NCBI GenBank assembly: GCA_963770915.1
Contig: CAVYRG010000001.1
Span: 1,674,001 to 1,738,000 of the forward strand
DNA: 64,000 nt
Direction: 5' to 3'
From: PALSA-270 sp963770915
GTDB lineage: Bacteria > Acidobacteriota > Terriglobia > Terriglobales > Acidobacteriaceae
Shown: positions 60,020-64,000 of the stretch, one piece after another
Layout: every line of letters starts with the position of its first letter
Numbering within the stretch: the first letter of the stretch is position 1
The notes under the pieces: generated by a model
The model's database searches: none
What the model was told of the DNA's origin: nothing
What the model saw: only the letters and a program-made list of their open reading frames with translations
Program-made: the position numbers and the translations under genes

Positions 60020-60640
60020 TCAAGCTTCGGTGCCGACTTTTTTCCGCATGCGGACCACAAGCCAAATGAGCAGCCCTGCAGCCGCCACTCCTCCCACCCA
60101 GGGAAGATGCTGACGAAAGAGATTTCCCGTAACGTCCACAATCTGAGGACCAAACTTCAGCGTCAGCAGCGCCAGCACCAGAAACCGCACCATCCGCCCG
60201 GAAAAGATTGCCAGCAGGAAATGCCCCAGCGGCATCTCGGAAACCGCCGCCGCCAGCACAAACAGCTTGAACGGAGTGGGCGGCGGCAGCATCGCTGGCA
60301 ACATCAAGCTCCAAAAGGGATGCTTGTCGAACGCTCCGTGGATTTTCTCAAACCGTTCCGGCGGAATACGCTTGCGCAGCAACGCCTCGCCTCCCTGGTA
60401 CCCGATCACGTAGATCACAATCGAACCGATCGTCGATCCCGCCGCAGCCATAAACACATACAGCAGGAAACGCGAAGGCGCTTGATATACGTAGCCCGCC
60501 ACCACGACGTCCATCGGTAAGCCCAGCGCCGCTGCGTCCAGGCCGGCGACCGCAAACACGCCCCACGCTCCCAGAGGCTTGAGCAACGCCCACAAAAAAG
60601 CCGTGTATCGCGCCAAAATGTGTTTGATGGTGTTCAACAA
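60020..60640 (-). CDS. DedA/YqaA-family (VTT domain) membrane protein
   Basis: 206 residues. SNARE-associated/VTT-type features include AALGLPMDVVVAGYVYQAP, the membrane re-entrant segment AGSTIGSIVIYVIGYQGG and the second re-entrant LPAMLPPPTPFKLFVLAAA. Relatives are inner-membrane proteins linked to lipid flipping and envelope stability. It lies 36 nt downstream of the mog/moaB-like gene on the same strand and may share the molybdenum-cofactor transcript, without an obvious functional link. Confidence 0.85.
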   Translation of the reverse strand: MLNTIKHILARYTAFLWALLKPLGAWGVFAVAGLDAAALGLPMDVVVAGYVYQAPSRFLLYVFMAAAGSTIGSIVIYVIGYQGGEALLRKRIPPERFEKIHGAFDKHPFWSLMLPAMLPPPTPFKLFVLAAAVSEMPLGHFLLAIFSGRMVRFLVLALLTLKFGPQIVDVTGNLFRQHLPWVGGVAAAGLLIWLVVRMRKKVGTEA

Positions 60641-60676
60641 CCAAGTGTAGCAGTCAGCAGGCAGGCTCCAATCCGA

Positions 60677-61177
60677 CTAGTTGTGCTTCGTATTCCCGCT
60701 TAACAGCGCCAACGCATGCGGCAGAATTTCGATCACGGCTTCCAAAGACTCGACCGCGCCCCTGGGACTTCCTGGCAGATTCAAAATCAGAGACTTTCCC
60801 CTCACCCCGCAAACTCCCCGGCTCAACGCCGCCATGGGAGTTTTCCTCCCACCCTCCGCCCGCATCCGTTCCGCAACGCCTTCCAGCAGCCGCTTGCACA
60901 CAGCTCTGGTCGCCTCCGGCGTCACGTCGCGCGCCGCGATGCCAGTTCCGCCGGTGGTGACCACCAGGCGCGCTTTCCCAGCCAGTTGAATGAGAGCCTT
61001 GCGGATTGCAGCCTGACTATCCGGAACGATCTTGGCCGCGACGACAGAAAAATTCCTCTTTGCCAGAGCCTCCACGACCGCAGGCCCCGAGGCATCCGGC
61101 CGTTCGCCGCGCGAGGAAGAATCGCTGACCGTCAGCACCGCCGCCGTCCATGGCGCTTCAGGAGTCGAGGAGGACAT
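60677..61177 (-). CDS. Molybdopterin adenylyltransferase-like protein (Mog/MoaB)
   Basis: 166 residues with the MPT-binding fold: AAVLTVSDSSSRGERPDASGP at the N-terminus, TGGTGIAARDVTPEATR as the substrate-binding loop, and LPGSPRGAVESLEAVIEILPHAL at the C-terminus. It should adenylate molybdopterin before metal insertion by MoeA. It overlaps the response-regulator gene upstream by 20 nt and shares a strand with moaC and moeA. MoaB and Mog cannot be separated on sequence alone. Confidence 0.9.
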   Translation of the reverse strand: MSSSTPEAPWTAAVLTVSDSSSRGERPDASGPAVVEALAKRNFSVVAAKIVPDSQAAIRKALIQLAGKARLVVTTGGTGIAARDVTPEATRAVCKRLLEGVAERMRAEGGRKTPMAALSRGVCGVRGKSLILNLPGSPRGAVESLEAVIEILPHALALLSGNTKHN

Positions 61178-61934
61178 CGTCTTCCTCTTCTTCCGGTGGC
61201 GGTGGCCCGCCCTCCTCGCGATTGGCTTCGTCCAGCAACCGCAGCCCTTCCATCAGCAGGCCCTGCGTATTCAGCTTGGTGGATTGCTGGCTGGTCTTGC
61301 CTTCGAAATTCACCTCGAAGTTCCCCCCGGTCCACAACAGGACCTTGAACACGGCGGGATCGCCCGTCAGCTTGCCATACACGGCGTGCGTGACCTGTCC
61401 TTCGACAAAATACACGTCGCACTTATCGTTCTCGTTGGTCAGCGCGAGCAGGCAGCTTTTGCGGCCCATCTCAAGCGACTGCATCAGGTCGATCACGTTC
61501 ATCTGCGACAGGCTGCCGCGCAGCACGCCGTCGGAGGGAGCCGTCTTGGCCATCTTCTCCAGCGCGATCTTGTCGATCACCCGCTTGATGCGCTGCGTCG
61601 CCTCTTTGAGGAAGAACGGCTTTTCGACAAAATCGTCGACCGGTTCGTGGTGAGAAAGTTTTTCGGAAATGTCAGCTTTGGTAGCCAGCAGAATCACAGC
61701 GATTCCGGCGGTGGCGGAGCGGCCTTTCAGCTTCTGCGCCAGTTGATGCCCATCCATGCCGGGCATTCTGTAATCGCTCACCAGCAGGTCGGGAGGATCG
61801 TCCACCGCCTTGAGCAAGGCGTCAGCCGCATCGCCCGCCACGCTCACGATACCGAACGGCTTCAGCGCGCCCTGCAGCATCCCCAGCACCATGGGGTTGT
61901 CATCCACCAGCAGGACTTTGACGTCATTCGGCAT
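61158..61934 (-). CDS. Response regulator with DUF4388 (PATAN) output domain
   Basis: 258 residues from ATG 61934 (MPNDVKVLLVDDNPMV). The receiver domain (about 5-125) has predicted phospho-Asp in LLVSDYRMPGMDG and the conserved Lys in VEKPFF. The C-terminal DUF4388/PATAN domain (about 145-235) has LRGSLSQMNVIDLMQSLEM and GNFEVNFEGK. A low-complexity acidic tail (PPPPEEEEDD) ends the protein. It has no DNA-binding domain, so output is probably protein interaction. It lies 7 nt after moaC and overlaps mog/moaB, an unusual place for a signalling gene. Confidence 0.9.
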   Translation of the reverse strand: MPNDVKVLLVDDNPMVLGMLQGALKPFGIVSVAGDAADALLKAVDDPPDLLVSDYRMPGMDGHQLAQKLKGRSATAGIAVILLATKADISEKLSHHEPVDDFVEKPFFLKEATQRIKRVIDKIALEKMAKTAPSDGVLRGSLSQMNVIDLMQSLEMGRKSCLLALTNENDKCDVYFVEGQVTHAVYGKLTGDPAVFKVLLWTGGNFEVNFEGKTSQQSTKLNTQGLLMEGLRLLDEANREEGGPPPPEEEEDDVLLDS

Positions 61935-61941
61935 GCGGGCG

Positions 61942-62421
61942 CTAAGCCTTTTTCCGGGGACGAAGGTAGTCGCCGCTCTTTCCTCCGGATTTTCGTTCCA
62001 GCACGATTTCGCGGATGGCGATGCCCTTGTCGAGAGCCTTGCACATATCGTACACGGTGAGAGCGGCGACGCTGGCTGCCACCAGCGCTTCCATTTCCAC
62101 GCCGGTCGCGGCCGTGGTCGTAACTTTGGAGGAGATTGCGACGCCATTTTCGCACAGCCGCACGGTCACATCAATGTGCGATAGCGGCAACGGATGGCAC
62201 AAAGGGATCAGTTCCGCGGTGCGCTTGGCCGCCATGATTCCTGCCAGCCGCGCCACTTCCAGCGGGTCGCCTTTGGGATTCTCCGGCAGCGCTCTAATGA
62301 CGTCAGGTCCCAGCGCGACAAAAGCGCTGGCCTCGGCTTCGCGTTGCGTCGCCGCTTTCGCCGACACATCCACCATCTTCGCCCGGCCCGCGCGGTCGTA
62401 GTGGGAAAGCTTCCTCGGCAT
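61942..62421 (-). CDS. moaC: Cyclic pyranopterin monophosphate synthase
   Basis: 159 residues, full length. Family motifs are KAATQREAEASA, AAKRTAELIPLCHPLPLSHIDV, TGVEMEALVAASVAALTVYDMCKA and the terminal Lys-rich KSGGKSGDY. It carries out the second step of molybdopterin synthesis, converting 3',8-cH2GTP into cyclic pyranopterin monophosphate. It lies 67 nt downstream of moeA and 7 nt upstream of the response regulator gene. Confidence 0.95.
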   Translation of the reverse strand: MPRKLSHYDRAGRAKMVDVSAKAATQREAEASAFVALGPDVIRALPENPKGDPLEVARLAGIMAAKRTAELIPLCHPLPLSHIDVTVRLCENGVAISSKVTTTAATGVEMEALVAASVAALTVYDMCKALDKGIAIREIVLERKSGGKSGDYLRPRKKA

Positions 62422-62456
62422 CGCGAACCTATCTTACATAATGCCTTCGTGTGTGG

Positions 62457-62476
62457 GGCGGACACTCTTGTCCGCC
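62457..62476. other. Palindrome between moeA and moaC
   Basis: Perfect 8-bp arms GGCGGACA/TGTCCGCC around a CTCT loop, 12 nt past the moeA stop. No T run follows on the minus strand, so it is more likely a dispersed palindromic element or processing hairpin than a terminator. Confidence 0.45.
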
Positions 62477-62488
62477 GCTTTTGCCGCC

Positions 62489-63748
62489 TCACCGCATCAT
62501 CACCGCCACCCACTCCCCCGCCGCCATGCTCGCGCGGTCCGGCGGAATCACGATGTAGCAATTCGCCTTCGCCAAGGCGGCGATATCCCCCGAGCCTTGC
62601 CAGCGTGCCAGATCGACTTCGGTCTGCGCAAACTCCCCGGAAAGAACCGCCGGCAGAAAACGCGTCAGCCCGGTCTTCGCCTTGATTTCTGATTTGAGCC
62701 GCGCAGAAAGAAAGACCAGCTTGCGCGGCGCGGCGCCTGCCAAGGCTTTCAGCATCGGCTCTACAAACAGCTCGAACGTCACCATGGTCGAGACCGGGTT
62801 CCCCGGCAGGCCGAAAAAATACGTCGACTTCTCAGCGGCGGCCCCAGAGTTGTCACTCTTCACCCGACCAAAGACAATCGGCTTGCCCGGCTGAATCTTC
62901 GCTCCCGTAAAGAAAAATTCCGCCTGAAACTCGGCGAGCGCCTGCTCCACCAAGTCGTACTTGCCCATGGAAACTCCTCCCGCGAGCAAGAGCAGATCGC
63001 CTTCCAGGCCGTCGGCAATCAACTCGCGCAGCCGCTTCGGCTCGTCGGGAGCGATGGGCAGCAACACCGGTTCTCCGCCAGCTTCCCGAATCTGCGCTGC
63101 TAGCGAATAGCTGTTCGAATTGCGAATCTGGTGTGGCCCGGGCTGCAACGCGATGTCGACAATCTCATCGCCCGTCGCCAGCACCGCCACGCGCGGCTTG
63201 GTATACGCCAGCAAGTGATTTTTTCCCACCGAAGCTGCTAGAGAGATCGCCGCATAATCCAGCGCCATTCCCGCCGAAAGCAACCGCTCGCCGCGCTTGG
63301 CTTCCGAACCGGTGGCCACGATGTTGGCTCCGGCTTCGATCCCAGCCGTGATCGTCACCCGATCACCTGCAACCGAGGTGTACTCGACCATCACCACGGC
63401 ATCCGCGCCCGGCGGGGCGGGCGCGCCGGTCATGATGCTGGCCGCCTGGCCAGGCTGCAGGTTAGGAATCGACTCCGGCGCGGCCCCAGCTTTTATCTCG
63501 CCGACCACTGCAAGGCTCGCGGGGAGCTGCGCCAAATCCGCCGCCCTCACCGCAAAGCCGTCGCGCGCCGCCCGGCGGAACGGCGGAAAGTCGCGGTCGG
63601 CAACCATGTTCTCCGCCAGAATCAGTCCGCCAGCCTCCCGCAGACTGACCAGCTCCTTGCCCCGCGGGCGCACGCGCGCCGCATGTTCTTCCACCACGTG
63701 GCGCGCATCTTCAAAGCTGAGAATCACTGAATGGGAATCCGCACTCAT
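62489..63748 (-). CDS. moeA: Molybdopterin molybdenumtransferase
   Basis: 419 residues. The family order is visible: N-terminal GLILAENMVADRDFPPFRRAARDGFAV, IMTGAPAPPGADAVVMVE, the MoCF-like domain with LATGDEIV, NSNSYSLAAQI and LAGGVSMGKYDLV, then FGLPGNPVSTMVTFELFVEP and the C-terminal beta domain. It inserts molybdenum into adenylated molybdopterin. It is the first gene of a minus-strand cluster with moaC, a response regulator and mog/moaB. Confidence 0.95.
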   Translation of the reverse strand: MSADSHSVILSFEDARHVVEEHAARVRPRGKELVSLREAGGLILAENMVADRDFPPFRRAARDGFAVRAADLAQLPASLAVVGEIKAGAAPESIPNLQPGQAASIMTGAPAPPGADAVVMVEYTSVAGDRVTITAGIEAGANIVATGSEAKRGERLLSAGMALDYAAISLAASVGKNHLLAYTKPRVAVLATGDEIVDIALQPGPHQIRNSNSYSLAAQIREAGGEPVLLPIAPDEPKRLRELIADGLEGDLLLLAGGVSMGKYDLVEQALAEFQAEFFFTGAKIQPGKPIVFGRVKSDNSGAAAEKSTYFFGLPGNPVSTMVTFELFVEPMLKALAGAAPRKLVFLSARLKSEIKAKTGLTRFLPAVLSGEFAQTEVDLARWQGSGDIAALAKANCYIVIPPDRASMAAGEWVAVMMR

Positions 63749-64000
63749 GCCAAGATCATAGCGTGCAGCCCGAGTTCACGGGAGGATTCCCAGGTTTTCT
63801 CTAGCGAAGGCCTGATTAAGTTTAAACTTAGTCCCTGGAAATCGTGGCACATATCGCATCCTGTTCATAGTGGCAGATCTGTCGGTTTATGTGCTTCATG
63901 TCCGCCACGGATCTCGGCTTCCCTTGTCTCCTTCGGACGAATGAGGATTGTCGGCACTGCCATTTTGACTCACTGTGGTTAGAGTTCGCGGGCGAGGGCG
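63749..64000. other. Window end, upstream region of moeA
   Basis: 252 nt that should contain the moeA promoter. A short plus-strand open frame (63731-63982) has no ribosome-binding site or recognisable sequence and overlaps the moeA start, so I do not call it. No RNA gene was seen. Confidence 0.4.

Noticed and set aside
61032..62060. 342-codon plus-strand open frame opposite the molybdenum-cofactor genes
   Set aside because: Shadow of the response regulator and mog/moaB genes on the minus strand.
61935..62147. 71-codon extension of the response regulator
   Set aside because: It overlaps moaC out of frame; the receiver domain begins at the ATG at 61934.
63731..63982. 83-codon plus-strand open frame at the window end
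   Set aside because: No ribosome-binding site, no recognisable sequence and overlap with the moeA start.
1..64000. CRISPR array, rRNA operon or insertion sequence
   Set aside because: No regularly spaced repeat-spacer array, rRNA-like sequence or transposase was seen; the only mobile-element evidence is the tRNA-associated island.

Overview
The window looks like a chromosomal segment of an acidobacterium, most likely class Terriglobia (the old subdivision 1). This is inferred from the high GC content, the style of the genes, and above all a long tandem array of 800-residue MacB/FtsX-type permeases of the kind called ADOPs (acidobacterial duplicated orphan permeases). No rRNA, CRISPR array or insertion sequence was seen.

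Region 1 (102-27324, all minus strand) reads as one giant efflux operon. In transcription order it has a HlyD-type adaptor, an ABC ATPase, eight consecutive ADOP permeases, a second ABC ATPase, a TolC-type outer-membrane channel, an NtrC-type sigma-54 response regulator and an NtrY-type histidine kinase. Nearly every junction is a 4-nt overlap or a gap of under 50 nt. Upstream of the adaptor gene is a good sigma-54 promoter (27334-27349), with two tandem TGTCC-N6-GGACA-type sites 20 bp apart about 100-130 bp further upstream. The regulator encoded at the end of the operon therefore probably activates the operon.

Region 2 (27486-36161, minus strand) is a candidate electron conduit from the cytoplasm to the outer membrane. 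It encodes a membrane-anchored flavoprotein with a two-cluster ferredoxin domain, a membrane protein with two His pairs spaced 14 residues apart (di-heme cytochrome b pattern), an AMIN-domain plus beta-barrel outer-membrane protein, a 7-heme and a 23-heme c-type cytochrome, and a secreted protein of unknown function.

Region 3 (36709-41054) holds a KduI-like isomerase, a secreted cupin, and a small genomic island inserted at the 3' end of tRNA-Val(CAC). The island is bounded by a 27-bp direct repeat (38117-38143 and 40976-41002), carries a HEPN-like protein and a membrane protein, and has no integrase.

Region 4 (41305-64000) is mostly housekeeping or scattered genes: an ECF sigma/anti-sigma pair with a DUF3106-like protein, proline dehydrogenase, a TonB-domain protein, thioredoxin reductase, ribosomal protein S1 with a likely promoter and structured leader, a HIT hydrolase, DNA ligase A, a lipid kinase, a ferritin-like/VIT1 iron transporter, a HEAT-repeat/DUF1566 fusion, a MazEF-type toxin-antitoxin pair, and a molybdenum cofactor cluster (moeA, moaC, mog/moaB) with a response regulator inserted in it. 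All family names come from motifs read by eye; no database search was possible.
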